This document shows, piece after piece, positions 28,735-39,172 of a stretch of 64,000 nt of DNA. This DNA comes from Roseiarcus sp963780825 (GTDB lineage: Bacteria > Pseudomonadota > Alphaproteobacteria > Rhizobiales > Beijerinckiaceae), in contig CAWADL010000023.1 of assembly GCA_963780825.1 (NCBI GenBank), forward strand, positions 186,001-250,000, given 5' to 3'. The first letter of the stretch is position 1; every line of letters begins with the position of its first letter. Position numbers and translations under genes: made by a program. The notes below the pieces were generated by a model. It worked only from the letters and a program-made list of their open reading frames with translations. It did not search any database and was not told where the DNA came from.

Positions 28735-29572
28735 TCACTTTCCGCAGCTGGAATCCGGCAGCCACTCCAGCTTCTTCAGCTTCGCGGTCAGCGCAAACGC
28801 GCCGTAGTCGAGCTTCAGCGAACCGGAAACGCCGTTCTCGTAGAGGTCGAACGACATCGTGTAGTCGGGCGCGGAATCCTTGTTGATCTCGTTGAAGTAG
28901 GAGATCGTCACCGGCCAGCGCGGCGACTTCGGCGAGCTTGGCCGCAACCGCGGAATCCAGGCTTTCGCCTTTGTGCTGCGGGCCGATGATCGTCAGCGTC
29001 GAATAGACTTTCTTGCCGGTGTCGGAACCGTCGAACACCCGCGCCTCGAGCACGCGGCCGCCTCCCTTGGCGGTGGAGATGATGCGCTCGACATGCTGGG
29101 TCGGGAACAGGATGTCGCGCCCGATGTCGACTTTCTCCTTGCCGGGCTTGACGAGATCGACGTCGATCGAGCCGTTGTCCTCGCGCGCCGCGGAGCCGGA
29201 GATCGAGCGGTTGCGCGGCGCCGCCGGTCTGCGTCGAAATCTCGAAATGCAGCGATTTCGCCTCGCCGTCCTCGAAGGAGACGGCGTTGATGTCGGAGGC
29301 GACCGCGCCGCCTTCGGAGCGCTGCAATTCCGTCAGTTGCCGGAAATTCGAGGCGTAGCCCTCGCAAGTCGAGCCGCGGAATTCGTAGGCGATCAGGCCC
29401 GGCGGCGGCGATCGGCGCGTCGGCGTTCATCGAGTGGTCGGAATTGACGTCTCCGAGCGAAATTTCATAGCCGGCGCGATGCGACGCCAGCGGCGGCCCT
29501 GCTGTCGGCGTAGGCCGGTCGAAACGACGCATAGCGCGCCATCAGCCCCGCCAACCGAAGACCCTTCCGCAT
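28735..29572 (-). CDS. eipB: EipB-like cell-envelope integrity protein, DUF1849 (several frameshifts)
   Basis: Pieces in different frames join into a periplasmic protein of about 275 residues: ATG 29572 with a signal peptide (one frame gives the hydrophobic GALCVVSTGL), LASHRAGYEISLGDV, AYEFRGSTCEGYASNFRQLTEL, FEDGEAKSLHFEISTQTG, KPGKEKVDIGRDILFPTQHV, EARVFDGSDTGKKVYSTLTI, MSFDLYENGVSGSLKLDYG and the end LKKLEWLPDSSCGK. The order matches DUF1849, known from Brucella EipB, which supports envelope stability. The two cysteines (STCEG and SSCGK) correspond to the family's disulfide. At least four one-base shifts occur, at about 29490, 29400, 29220 and 28915. Confidence 0.78.
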
Positions 29573-29647
29573 GTCCTGGCTCCGTCTTGGCGAATTTTTT
29601 CAGCCATAGCACCTTTCCCAGCGGGTTTTCGTCGGTTTCGTGACCGA

Positions 29648-30342
29648 TCAATCCTTGCCGTCGGGGCGTAGCGGCGTCCAGGCCTCGGCGAGGGTGTCGG
29701 AGGGGTCGAGCGGCTCCTCGTCCGGCCGCAAGCGCCTCGCTGTCGTCGGGCCGCGGCACGCCATAGCCGGGCGGCAGCTTGCCCTCGAACAGCCCGGCGC
29801 CCTGCAACTCGTCGAGCCCGGGCAGGTCGCCGACCTGCTCCAGGCCGAAATGGATGAGGAACTTGTGGGTCGTGCCATAGGTGATCGGCCGGCCCGGCGC
29901 CTTGCGTCGCCCGCGCATTCGCACCCAGCCCGCCTCCATCAGCACGTCGAGCGCGCCCTTGGAGACCGCGACGCCGCGAATGTCCTCGATTTCGGCGCGG
30001 GTGACCGGCTGGTGATAGGCGACGATCGCCAAGGTTTCGATCGCCGCGCGCGACAGCTTCTTCTTCTCCGCCTCCTCGCGCGCCAGCAGCCACGCCATGT
30101 CGGGCGCGGTGCGGAACATCCAGCGCCCGGCGAGCCGCACGACCTGCACGCCGCGCCCCGCATATTGGCGCTGCAACTCGGCGAGCGCGCGCTTGACGTC
30201 GCAGCCGTGCGGCAGCCGCGCGGCGAGCGTCGCCTCCTCCAACGGCTCGGCGGAGGCGAACAGCAGCGCCTCGATCACGCGCAAGATCCTCCGGCGTGAA
30301 GCGGATTTCCGGCGATTCGAACAGACGCGTGACGACGGTCAT
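29648..30342 (-). CDS. scpB: Segregation and condensation protein B (two frameshifts)
   Basis: ScpB bridges the kleisin ScpA in the SMC condensin complex. From ATG 30342 the product reads MTVVTRLFESPEIRFTPEDLA; near 30290 two bases seem missing in a GC run, then RVIEALLFASAEPLEEATLAARL, LAIVAYHQPVTRAEIEDIRGV and RPITYGTTHKFLIHFGLE give the two winged-helix domains. Near 29738 one extra base shifts the tail; the corrected end is EALRPDEEPLDPSDTLAEAW. The start overlaps the probable scpA stop (ATGA), the normal gene order. Confidence 0.88.
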
Positions 30343-31327
30343 GTAGCAAAACTCAGGTTTCGACGAGCGCGAGCTGCGGCCCGGCCGTCGTCCGGCTCGC
30401 GCTTGCGCAGATAGAGCGGCGCGAAATGCTGCGTCCTGCCGCAATTCGATCCGCCCTTCGCGCACAAGTTCGAGCGAGGCGGAAAACGACGAGGCGCGGG
30501 CGCTGCGCCGCAGTTTTCGGGTCGACGCAGAATTCGATCAGCCAACCATCAAGGCTCGTCCAATCGGCGGCGCCGCCAATCAGCCGGCCGAGCGCTTCGC
30601 GCGCCTCGGCAAGCGACCAGACCTCGCGCGGCTTCATCCGCACGTGCGTGCGCGCGCGCTTCTGCGACTGGCGCGCGTAAGCGGAGATCAGATCGTAGAG
30701 CGTCGCCGAGTAGTTCGCGGCCGCCGGCATGTCGATCGATTCCGGCGCGCCGCGGGCGAATACGTCGCGCCCGAGTTGCGGCCGCTTCATCAACAGGTCC
30801 GCCGCGCGCCGGATCACTTCGAGACGCCGCAAGCGATCGGCCAGGCGTTCGGCGAGATCGGCCGCGTCCTCGGCAATCTCCTTGGGCGGCGACGGCAGCA
30901 GCAGGCGGGATTTGAGATAGGCGAGCCAAGCCGCCATCACCAGATAGTCGGCGGCTAGCTCCAGTCGGCCTTTGCGCGCCGCCTCGACGAAGGCGAGATA
31001 TTGATCGGCGAGCTGAAGGATCGAGATCGCCGCGAGGTCGACCTTCTGCCGTCGCGCGAGCTCGAGCAGCAGGTCGAGCGGACCCTCGAAACCCGCGACG
31101 TCGACGGTGAAGGCGGGATCGCTGAGCGCGCGCTCGGCTTCAAAGCCGTCGCCGATCGGCGACGTCCGAGCGCGCCGTGCCTGTATCTGCGCGACCAATT
31201 CGCATCTTTCGACCTTGGCGCGAGCTTTTCGCTTACGCAAGGCGCACGCCGCGGCGTCCCCAGCGCTCCGCGCGAGCGCCTCAACTGATATCGCTTCCCC
31301 CTTAACCTTGAACGTAAAGGTAAACAA
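30339..31327 (-). CDS. scpA: Segregation and condensation protein A (frameshifts near the end)
   Basis: The kleisin subunit of the SMC-ScpAB complex. Clear features are FTVDVAGFEGPLDLLLELARRQKVDL, LQLADQYLAFVE, DYLVMAAWLAYLKSRLLLP, and the C-terminal winged-helix part REVWSLAEAREALGRLIGG. After FCVDPK (near 30510) and again near 30430 the frame shifts; corrected it ends FAPLYLRKREPDD..., with TGA 30341-30339 overlapping the scpB ATG. The start is unsure: the 60 residues before AERALSDPAF are not typical, and ATG 31327 is only the longest choice. The usual upstream nagZ gene is absent. Confidence 0.85.
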
Positions 31328-31579
31328 AGGCTTGTCAAAGCCATTCGGAAGGTTTCGATTGCCATGCGAGGCGGCCGCGCTAAAGTATTCTCAACAGATC
31401 GAGGCCGATCGCGAAGACGAACTGCAAGACCTCGACTTCGCAAAATCTACGGAAAACCTCATGGGGCGCTCGGGTCCGCCGCATCTCCCAGAGTCCATGA
31501 GGTCGGCCGGTCCGAGCAGTCTAGGAGTGGCCTCCTCAATGATTGTTCTGGACCGGCCACTTTCTTTTGGACAACACCG

Positions 31580-31682
31580 ATGTAGGCGCGGTTGCCGAAC
31601 GCGGTGGTGCGGCTTGGATGCCCCTTTCAGAACGATGCGCCTCAACCCACGAACGCGGTCGGCGACCGCGTCTACAGGCGCC
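31580..31682. repeat. R2-family bipartite element
   Basis: The left end TGTAGGCGCGGTTGCCGAAC plus GCGGT and the right end AACGCGGTCGGCGACCGCG plus TCTACA mirror each other, the variant also seen at 41581. It ends 8 bases before the lexA stop. The rest of the space between scpA and lexA (31328-31579) holds no gene I can support. Confidence 0.75.
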
Positions 31683-31690
31683 GGAGGCTC

Positions 31691-32395
31691 TCAGTATCGA
31701 CGCAGCAAGCTGACGAGCTTGCCTTGGATCTTGACCCTGTCGGGTCCGAAGATCCGGGTTTCATAGGCGGGGTTGGCGGCTTCGAGCGCAACCGAAGCGC
31801 CGCGCTTGCGCAGCCGCTTCAGCGTCGCCTCCTCGCCGTCGATCAGCGCGACCACGATATCCCCGGTTTCCGCCGAATCCTGCTTGCGGATGACGACCGT
31901 GTCATTCTCGTGGATGCCGGCCTCGATCATCGAATCGCCGCGAACCTCCAGCGCGAAATGATCACCGGCGCCGAGAAACTCGGCGGGCATCGGGATCGTC
32001 TGGGTGCGGGTCTGGATCGCCTCGATCGGCGTGCCGGCGGCGATCCGGCCCATCACCGGCACCATCACGGCCGGGTTGTCGTTGACAGGCGCGCTTGAAG
32101 CGGGTCGCGCCCGCCCGAGATTGCCGGCGATGACGCTCGGCGAGAAGGCGCGCGGCCGGGCCGGCGTCTGCACGGTCGCCAATTCCGGCAGGCGCAGCAC
32201 TTCGATCGCCCGGGCCCGGTTGGCCAGCCGTTTGATGAAGCCGCGCTCCTCCAGCGCCATGATCAGCCGATGAATCCCCGACTTCGAGCGCAAATCGAGC
32301 GCCTCTTTCATTTCATCGAAGCTCGGCGGCACGCCCTCGGCCTGCAGACGCTCGTGAATGAAGCGCAGCAATTCGCTCTGTTTCCTGGTCAGCAT
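31691..32395 (-). CDS. lexA: LexA repressor
   Basis: The 234-residue SOS repressor is intact: an N-terminal winged helix (MLTRKQSELLRFIHERLQ, SKSGIHRLIMALEERGFI), a linker longer than in Escherichia coli, the self-cleavage site in GRIAAGTP, the catalytic serine in VRGDSMIEAGI and the lysine in IDGEEATLKRLRK. ATG 32395 fits the family start. A GTTC-N7-GTTC site stands 84 bases upstream, so the gene is very likely autoregulated and induced by RecA after DNA damage. A GST gene runs divergently from the same intergenic space. Confidence 0.95.
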   Translation of the reverse strand: MLTRKQSELLRFIHERLQAEGVPPSFDEMKEALDLRSKSGIHRLIMALEERGFIKRLANRARAIEVLRLPELATVQTPARPRAFSPSVIAGNLGRARPASSAPVNDNPAVMVPVMGRIAAGTPIEAIQTRTQTIPMPAEFLGAGDHFALEVRGDSMIEAGIHENDTVVIRKQDSAETGDIVVALIDGEEATLKRLRKRGASVALEAANPAYETRIFGPDRVKIQGKLVSLLRRY

Positions 32396-32478
32396 CGATT
32401 TCTCCGTCGGGCCGTGCGCCGCGCGAGTCGCCGCAGGATCGGGGCAAGACGTAAACAATTCACGAACGGTCCTTATAT

Positions 32479-32493
32479 GTTCTTTTTTGGTTC
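32479..32493. promoter_or_regulatory. LexA operator (SOS box, alphaproteobacterial type)
   Basis: GTTC, seven bases (TTTTTTG) and GTTC match the direct-repeat LexA site known in alphaproteobacteria. It lies in the AT-rich stretch upstream of lexA, next to TTATATG, a plausible minus-ten region read on the other strand. Confidence 0.8.
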
Positions 32494-32530
32494 CGCAAGT
32501 CCAAGGCCAGAAATTCCGCGGGGTACTCCG

Positions 32531-32568
32531 GGAGCGGCGGCGTCCACGCCGCCGGAGGCCGCCGCTCC
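32531..32568. repeat. R1-like compact palindrome
   Basis: GGAGCGGCGGCGTCCACGCC and GGCCGCCGCTCC form a hairpin related to R1 but with GGC in place of GTC. It stands between lexA and the divergent GST gene, 63 bases before the latter's start. Confidence 0.6.
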
Positions 32569-32631
32569 GGGCGGATAGACCGCTTCCGCGCCCAGGCGTA
32601 AGATTCGCCGCCCGCACAGAAGGAACGACAC

Positions 32632-33585
32632 ATGCCCGGACAACTCGTCGACGGCCGTTGGGAGACGGGGCGGGGGCCTGCAACCACTGACGCCCGCGGC
32701 GGCTTCACGCGCAAAAGCACGACGTTTCGCTCGTGGATCACGCCGGATGGCGCGCCCGGGCCAACAGGGGAAGGCGGTTTCGCGGCGCAGGCGGGGCGTT
32801 ATCATCTCTACATTTCATACGCCTGCCCGTGGGCGCACCGGACGCTGATCTTCCGCAAACTGAAGGGGCTGGAGTCTTTGATTGGGCTGTCCGTCGTGAA
32901 TTGGTTGATGGGCGACGAAGGCTGGACGTTTTCGCCAGGGCCCGGCGTGGTTGCTGACACCGTCAACCACGCGGAGAAGCTTTACGAGCTCTATGTGCGC
33001 GCCGACGCCAACTACACCGGCCGCGTCACGGTGCCGGTGCTATGGGACAAGCAGCGGCAGACCATCGTCAGCAACGAAAGCGCCGACATCATCCGCATGT
33101 TCAATTCCGCTTTCGATGGTCTCGGCGCGACGCCGGACGATTATTACCCCACGCCGTTGCGCGCGGAAATCGACGCGCTGAATGCGCGCATCTACGAGAC
33201 CGTCAACAATGGCGTCTACCGCTGCGGGTTCGCCGCGTCGCAAGGCGCTTATGAGGAGGCGGTCGCGGGCCTGTTCGCCACGCTTGATGATCTTGAAGCC
33301 AGGTTGGAGACACGCCGCTTTCTTTGCGGCGATGCCTTGACGGAGGCGGATTGGCGGCTGTTTGTGACGCTGCTGCGGTTCGATCCGGTGTATGTCGGGC
33401 TTTTCAAGTGCAACATTCGCCGCATCGGCGACTATCGAAATCTACGCCGCTATCGTGATGAGCTGCGCGCCTGGCCAGGCGTTGAGGAAACAAACAACCT
33501 GGCGCATATCAAGCGGCACTACTACGAGAGTCTGCGCTTCATCAATCCGACTGGCATCGTGCCGGTCGGACCCGTCGATGTTTGA
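32632..33585 (+). CDS. Glutathionyl-hydroquinone reductase (Xi-class GST)
   Basis: The 317-residue protein shows the Xi-class glutathione transferase plan: GGFTRKSTTFRSWITPDG near the start, catalytic cysteine in YACPWAHRTLI, VPVLWDKQRQTIVSNESADIIRM, and the all-helical C-terminal domain with RCGFAASQGAYEEAV, EADWRLFVTLLRFDPVYVGLFKCN and the end HIKRHYYESLRFINPTGIVPVGP. Members reduce glutathionyl-hydroquinones with a second glutathione. Cytosolic, monocistronic, AGAAGGAAC before the ATG. It shares its upstream space with lexA, but the SOS box lies on the lexA side of a hairpin. Confidence 0.92.
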   Translation: MPGQLVDGRWETGRGPATTDARGGFTRKSTTFRSWITPDGAPGPTGEGGFAAQAGRYHLYISYACPWAHRTLIFRKLKGLESLIGLSVVNWLMGDEGWTFSPGPGVVADTVNHAEKLYELYVRADANYTGRVTVPVLWDKQRQTIVSNESADIIRMFNSAFDGLGATPDDYYPTPLRAEIDALNARIYETVNNGVYRCGFAASQGAYEEAVAGLFATLDDLEARLETRRFLCGDALTEADWRLFVTLLRFDPVYVGLFKCNIRRIGDYRNLRRYRDELRAWPGVEETNNLAHIKRHYYESLRFINPTGIVPVGPVDV

Positions 33586-33599
33586 TGGGCGCAGAGGAT

Positions 33600-33728
33600 C
33601 GTCATTGCGAGCGAAGCGACGCAATCCAGCGGCGGGGCGCAGGTTCGGCGCCGCACTACCAGCCAAGGGCTCGGCCTAACGGCCTCAACCAAGCATCGCT
33701 GAGCCGCTTCGCTTCGCTCAAAATGACG
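33600..33728. repeat. R3-family inverted repeat
   Basis: CGTCATTGCGAGCGAAGCG and the decayed mirror CGCTTCGCTCAAAATGACG. It starts 14 bases after the GST stop. With the next two repeats it fills most of 33586-34083, which has no gene. Confidence 0.8.
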
Positions 33729-33818
33729 GTTCTACGTGCACACATAACGCTCTAGCTAGAGCATGCTGCCTTATAGTTGAATCGTCACGCCGAACGAAGG
33801 TAGGATCAGGCGCCTTGC

Positions 33819-33906
33819 GGAGCGTCGGCCTCCAGGCCGACGTCAGGTTGATACGTAGGCAGGCCGAGCAGCGCACAAAAAGGTCGGCGTGGACGCCGAC
33901 CCTCCG
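33819..33906. repeat. R1-family inverted repeat
   Basis: GGAGCGTCGGCCTCCAGGCC plus GACGTC, then the mirror AGGTCGGCGTGGACGCCGAC plus CCTCC. The spacer of about 36 bases is longer than in the other copies. Confidence 0.75.
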
Positions 33907-33923
33907 CCAGAACGGCTCTACTT

Positions 33924-34053
33924 ACAATCTCGCTTTGCTCGCAATGCCGGTTCTATTTAATTTCCGACCGCTCTAACCGGAAGCCGCTGGTCATGATCCG
34001 GCGACGGGGCCTGCGCCCGACGGGCTGGATTGCTTCGCTTCGCTCGCAATGAA
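33924..34053. repeat. R3-family repeat, left arm decayed
   Basis: The right arm CTGGATTGCTTCGCTTCGCT plus CGCAATGA is intact. The left side shows a CTCGCTTTGCTCGCAATG in the same orientation, so this may be two overlapping half copies. It ends 30 bases before the murU-like stop. Confidence 0.6.
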
Positions 34054-34083
34054 GGTTGGGGCCTGTGGTCCCAGCGAAGGGCC

Positions 34084-34811
34084 TCACAAGACCGAACGCT
34101 GAATCGCCTCCTCGGCCTCCGCGATCGCTTCCGGCCGGCCGACATGCAGCCACAGCCCGTCGAGCCGCAGCCCGAACAGCCGTCCCTTCTCGGCGGCGCG
34201 AAAGAAGAACGGCGCCAGGCGGAACACCTCGTCTTCGATCCCGTCGAACAGCTGCGGTTTGATGATGCCGACGCCGGTATAGACGAACGGCGCGACAAGG
34301 TGGGGCTCCCGCCGCGACAGACGCCCGTCGGCGTCCATTTGAAAATCGCCCGGCCAGTCGACGCCGACCGCGTCGCGCTCCGGCCGCGACCAGCAGGATG
34401 GCGTCCATCGAATCGGGATCGAACGCCTCGGCCAGCCGCTCCAGATTGGAGCGCGGACCTTCGATCCAGAAGGCGTCGGTGTTGCAGAGAAAGAACGGCT
34501 CGTCGCCGAGTCGCGCGCAGCGCGCGCTTGATGCCGCCGCCCTGGTCGAGCAGTTTCTCGCGCTCGTCGGAGATGACGATTTTCGGCGCGGCGCGCGACG
34601 CTCAGATGCGCCTCGATCTGGTCGGCCAGCCAATGCACGTTGACGACCGCCTTCTCGACGCCATTCTCGGCGAAGCGGTCGAGGCAATGATCGATCAGCG
34701 GACTTCCCGCCGACCTCGATCAGCGGCTTCGGGAGGGTCTCCGTCATCGGCCGCATGCGCTGCGCCGAGCCCGGCGGCGAACACCATCGCGGTCTTCGGC
34801 ATCGCCGCCAT
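34084..34811 (-). CDS. murU: Sugar-1-phosphate nucleotidyltransferase, MurU-like (several frameshifts)
   Basis: Starting at ATG 34811 (or 34802), the joined frames give KTAMVFAAGLG, MRPMTETLPKPLIEVGGK, ENGVEKAVVNVHWLADQIEAHL, EPFFLCNTDAFWIEGPRSNLERLAEAFD, GDFQMDADGRLSRRE, VAPFVYTGVGIIKPQLFDGI and GLRLDGLWLHVGRPEAIAEAE. This is an NDP-sugar synthase of about 240 residues. Because it follows the TsaE/AmgK-like gene with 3 bases between, it most likely acts as MurU, adding UMP to MurNAc-1-phosphate in peptidoglycan recycling; mannose-1-phosphate guanylyltransferase is the alternative. Four or more one-base shifts interrupt it. Confidence 0.75.
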
Positions 34812-34814
34812 AAC

Positions 34815-36400
34815 TCAGGATCCTGCCGGCGGCAGGCCGAGCGCGCGCGGCAGATGGGTTTCGAACCAGCGTCGCAGCGGATTCGAGCACGGGATGGGCG
34901 AGATTCTTGGCGAGCGTCTGCTCGATGCGCGGCAGCAGGCGCAGATATTGCGGCTTGCCGTCGCGCCGGTCGAGCCGGGTGAACAGGCCGAGGATTTTGG
35001 TCGCGCGCTGCGCGCCCATCACCGCATAGGCGGCGGTGAAGGCGGGCGCGTCGAACGCGGGGTCGATCTGCGCGCGCCTGCGCATGTAGAGCGCCAGCAG
35101 CCGCAGTTCGAGTGTCCTCCGCGAACCTCCTGCCGCGCGTCCTGCAACAGCGAGGCGACGTCATAGGCGGGCGGGCCGAGCACCGCATCCTGGAAATCGA
35201 TCAGGCCGAGGCGCTGTCAGCCCCTCGCGCTCGGCGAGCCAATGCAGATTGGGCGAATGAAAGTCGCGCAGCGTCCAGGTCGTCGGCTCGCGCGAGGACC
35301 GGCGCCAGAATCTCGCGCCAGAGCGCGAGGAACTGCATGCGCGCGCCCGACGACGGCGCGCCGCGCGCGACCGCCGGCGCATACCAGTCGAGCGCCAGCT
35401 CGACCTCGATCAGCATCGCCTCGAGATCGTAGATCGGCAGCGCGTAGGGCTCGCCGTCGAACGCGCAGTTCGCGCGGGCAGTGCGCGCGCGTGCAGGTCG
35501 GCGAGCAGCGCCGTCGCCTCGGCATAGCGCGACGGCGTTCGGGCCGTTGGCGTCGGCGACCGTCTCCGCGCCGAAATCCTCGATCAGCGCCAGCCCGTCG
35601 GCGACGCTGTGCGCGTAGAATGCGCGGCGCCGAAAGCCCTAGCGCGCGCAGCCCCTCGCCCATCGCGAGAAAGGCGCGGATGTCGGCCGAGAGCCGCGCG
35701 ATCTCCGCGTAGGATCTTGCCGAAGCGCAGCGCCGGCCCGCGGCGCGCGCGGCGGCGAGATCATCAGGATCGCGGTCTGCGCCCGCGGGCGTCGGTCAGC
35801 CGCTCATAGGCGCGCGTGGAGGCGTCGCCGTGCATGAGGTCGCGCCGCGGCTTCCGCCCAGCCGGCGCGCTCCAGCAGCGTCTCGACCGCGCGCGCGCGC
35901 TTGAAGCGGGCCAGCCATCAGGCGCCGCGGGCCGCGCAACATCGCGCAGGCGGTAGTCGGGGCCGCGCTCGGCGATCGAACTCCAGCGTGATGTCGAGAC
36001 GGTCGGGCGGCAGCGCCGCGGCGGCGCGCTCGGCCCATTCGACCAGCGCGACGGCGCCCTCGATCGTCTCGCTCCAACCGAGTTGCGTCAGATCCTCGGG
36101 CGCCGCGCAGCCGATAGAAATCGGCGTGCACGACGGGAAAGTCTCGGGCCCTCGTAGACTCTGCAGCAGCGTGAAGGTCGGGCTCGGCGCCTCCAGATCC
36201 GGGTCGCCCGTCAACTCGCGCAGATAACGCCCGCGCGAAAGTGGTCTTGCCGGCGCCGAGATCGCCGGCGAGCACGATGAAGTCGCCGGCGCGGGCGAAT
36301 CGCGCGAGCCAGCGCGCCAGCGCCGCCGTGGCCGCGCTCGTCCTCGGCAGATCGATCGATCTCGAGCGGCTCGATCGAGCGGTGTGTCGTCCGCAGTCAT
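34815..36400 (-). CDS. TsaE ATPase fused to AmgK-like sugar kinase (many frameshifts)
   Basis: From ATG 36400 the first 160 residues are TsaE, the ATPase of the t6A37 tRNA-modification complex: LAGDLGAGKTTFARA (Walker A), LEAPSPTFTLLQ, FPVVHADFYRL and QLGWSETIEGAVALVEWAER. No stop is expected before a second domain, an aminoglycoside-phosphotransferase-fold kinase with TWTLRDFHSPNLHWLAER (catalytic loop), a following IDFQDA-like region, and the C-terminal QRATKILGLFTRLDRRDGKPQYL and LPRALGLPPAGS. Such TsaE/phosphotransferase fusions are known in Rhizobiales. The kinase half matches AmgK, which phosphorylates MurNAc and GlcNAc. More than eight indels prevent a continuous reading, so the fusion itself is inferred. 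Confidence 0.72.
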
Positions 36401-38895
36401 CTCAGCGCGACCGCCAGGGCCGCCGGCGGGCGGCCTCCGTACGGGAAAAAAGCAGGTGACGGTCGTGCCCTCCCCGAGCGCCGAATCGATCGTGCACCTG
36501 CCCGCCGTGCAACTCGACCAGCGCGCGCACGATCGATAGGCCGAGGCCGGGGCCGCGATGGCGCGAGCCGGCGTTGTTGGCTTTCGAACCGGTCGAACAC
36601 GCGTTCGAGCGCCTCCGGGCGCGATGCCGCGGCCCCGATCGGTGACCTTGAACACGATCTCGTCGCCGGCGGCGCATCGCCGCCAAGGTCACCGTCTGGC
36701 CCGCCTCGGAGAAGCCGATCGCATTGGAAAGCAGATTGAACAAGACCTGTCGCACGCGCCGCCCGTCGGCGCGCAGCAGGCCGACGCCGTCGGTGGCGAC
36801 GATGCGCAGGTCGATATCGGCACTCGCTCAGCCGGTCCTGCACGCCTTCGGCCGCGGCCTTCATCGCTTCGGCGACGTCGACGTCCTCGAGCCGCAGCTC
36901 CAGCGCGCCGGCGTCGATCGAGGCGAGATCGAGAATGTCGTTGATGATGGCGAGCAGCGCCGCCGACGAGGATTTGATGTAGCCGGCGTATTCGATCTGC
37001 TTGGCGGTTGAGCGCGCCGGCGCCGCCGTCGGCGAGCAGCTGCGTGAAGCCGATGATGTTGGTCAGCGGCGTGCGCAACTCGTAGGAGACGTGTTTGACG
37101 AAATCGTTGCGCAGCTTTTCGGCGCTGACCAGCGCCTCGATTGCGCTCGGTGAGCGCGCGCTCGACATTGGCGCTCGTCGGTCACGTCGAGGAAGGTCAT
37201 CAGCGTCGCCGCCGTCCGGCAGCGGCAGCGCCGCGCATTCCAGGACTGACGCCGTCGGTGCGTTCGATCGCGCCTCGAGCCACGGCGACGCGCCGCTCGG
37301 GAAGCCCGAGCGACGGCGCCGCGCAGACCGTCCCATTGCGCCGGATCCGGCAGCAGCGGCAGGCAGGCGGCGGCGATTTCGTCGAAATGCGGCTTGTCGC
37401 CGCGCGCGTCGGCTCGGCATCCGCCAGATCGCCGCGAAGGCGGGATTGACGAGCTTCAGCCGCCCGTCGGCGCCGAACACGGCGACGCCTTCCTTCAGCG
37501 CGTCGAGCGTCTCGCCCTGCAGCCGCGTCAGCGCGTTGAGTTGCGAGGCGAGCGCGAAGCTCTGGGTGGCGTCGTCGAACAGATAGGTCACGCCGCCCTC
37601 GGCGTTGGGGCTGGCGACGACGCGCAACGCGCGGCCATCCGGCAGATGCCAGACGCTCTCGACCGTGTCCATCGCCTGATAGGCTGAAAGCGTCTGCGCC
37701 TTCCAGGCGCGGAAATCGGCCTGCTCCGGCAAGCTGCCGTCTGGCGCGCAAATGGTCGAGAATTTCGCTGTCGGTCGGCCGTTGCTCGAGGAAGGCGCTG
37801 ATCGAGCGACCAGATCTGCCGATAGGCGGCGTTGTAGAAGATCGAGCCGCTTGGCGCGATCGAAGATCGCCACGGCGGTCGTGAGCCGGTCGAGCAGGTT
37901 CTTGTAGGCGCCGCTGCGGCGGTCGTTGTCGTTCTTCAGCGCTTCGGTCTCCGAGAGGTCGAAGGCAATGCCGACTGAGCCACCCTCGTTGGCGACCTCC
38001 GAGGCCTCGAACGGACGACGCTGGCCGTTGACCGTGGCGTGCAGGTTGGCGCGCCAGACGCCGGCAGAGCCGCGCGCCTCCTCGGATTGCCGAAGCGCCG
38101 CGCGATCGAACATTTCCGGCGCCGGCTCGGTCTGACGCCGCTCCTTCGGCATCGAGGGCGCGGGCAAAGGCTTCGTTGCGCCAGCTTAAACTTCCGTCGC
38201 GGCCGCGCGTCCAGGCAGGATGCGGCAGCAGGTCGTGCAGCTTGCGAAAGCCGACAAGTGCGGCCAAGCGCCTCGGGATAACTCTCGCTGCAGGCGGACG
38301 CGCTCCAGACGATCGCCGGACACGTCGCGGATGCGCATCACGGCGTTGCCGGCGATCGCCCGGCCGACGATTTCGAGATGCCGGCCGCTGAAGGCTCGCC
38401 TCGGTGAACGCGAAGCTCTCGCCGCGGGCCAGCAGCTTGGCGGTCGCGTCCTCCAGCTTGGCCGCGACCTCCGGCTCCAACCAGGCGCCGAAGGACAGAA
38501 TGCGCGTGCGGGTTCATCGCGTCGGAGACGAGTGAGAATTCGCCCTCGACGCGCGGCTCGGCATCGGCGCGATCCCAGACGACGACGATTTGCGGCTCGA
38601 CCTCGATGAAATGCCGGAGGCGATCGAGCTCCGCGCGGGCGCGCTCCAGGTCGCCGGAGAGCTCGCGCTCGCGGGCCGCGTAGCGCCGGCGCAGGGCGTA
38701 CATGGTGATGCCGCCGAGCGCGGCGAAGACGATGAGTGCGGCCAGCATGACTGGCGCGATCTCGGCGTCGAGCATGTCGAGCTCGATCGCGCGCGCTGGC
38801 GATACGGCGAACCCTGCGAGAGGGGCCGCCAAGAGTCCGCTTCGCGCGACGGCGTGGCCTCGCCTGCGCGCACTCGTCCTAATCGACGATCCCAA
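36397..38895 (-). CDS. divL: DivL-like PAS sensor kinase with tyrosine in the H-box (many frameshifts)
   Basis: About 830 residues when frames are joined: an N-terminal membrane segment (VMLALIVFAALGGITMYAL), coiled coil, several PAS-like parts (RKLHDLLPHPAWT, YKNLLDRLTTAVAIFD, LNALTRLQGETLDALKEGVAVFGADGRL), then the dimerisation helix FVKHVSYELRTPLTNIIGF and an ATPase domain (VLFNLLSNAIGFSEAGQTV, GPGLGLSIVRALVELHGG). The residue that is histidine in ordinary kinases is tyrosine (codon 37084-37082), the mark of DivL, which in Caulobacter controls CckA and CtrA through DivK. TGA 36399-36397 overlaps the tsaE ATG. The TTG start at 38895 is a guess. Confidence 0.75.
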
Positions 38896-39172
38896 GCTTT
38901 GCGCCCCCCGCGCTACGGCGGAACGCTCGCGGCGAAAAGCGCGCGGCGCACCCCCGAACGCCTGTTCGCGCTCTCCGCCCGAGCCCGCGAATCAGACGAA
39001 TCAGATTTACGCAAAGCCGGCAAGAAAGTCGTTAACGATGTTTCAATCAATGAGGCGTGAGGGAGGCGACAAATCTATATCTAGACTTGTTTGGCGCGTC
39101 CCACGCTAGATGTCGGCAATTGGAGCGCGAGCTTTTTTTTGGCGGCGCGTTTCCGTCACGGCCGCGGCGCCG

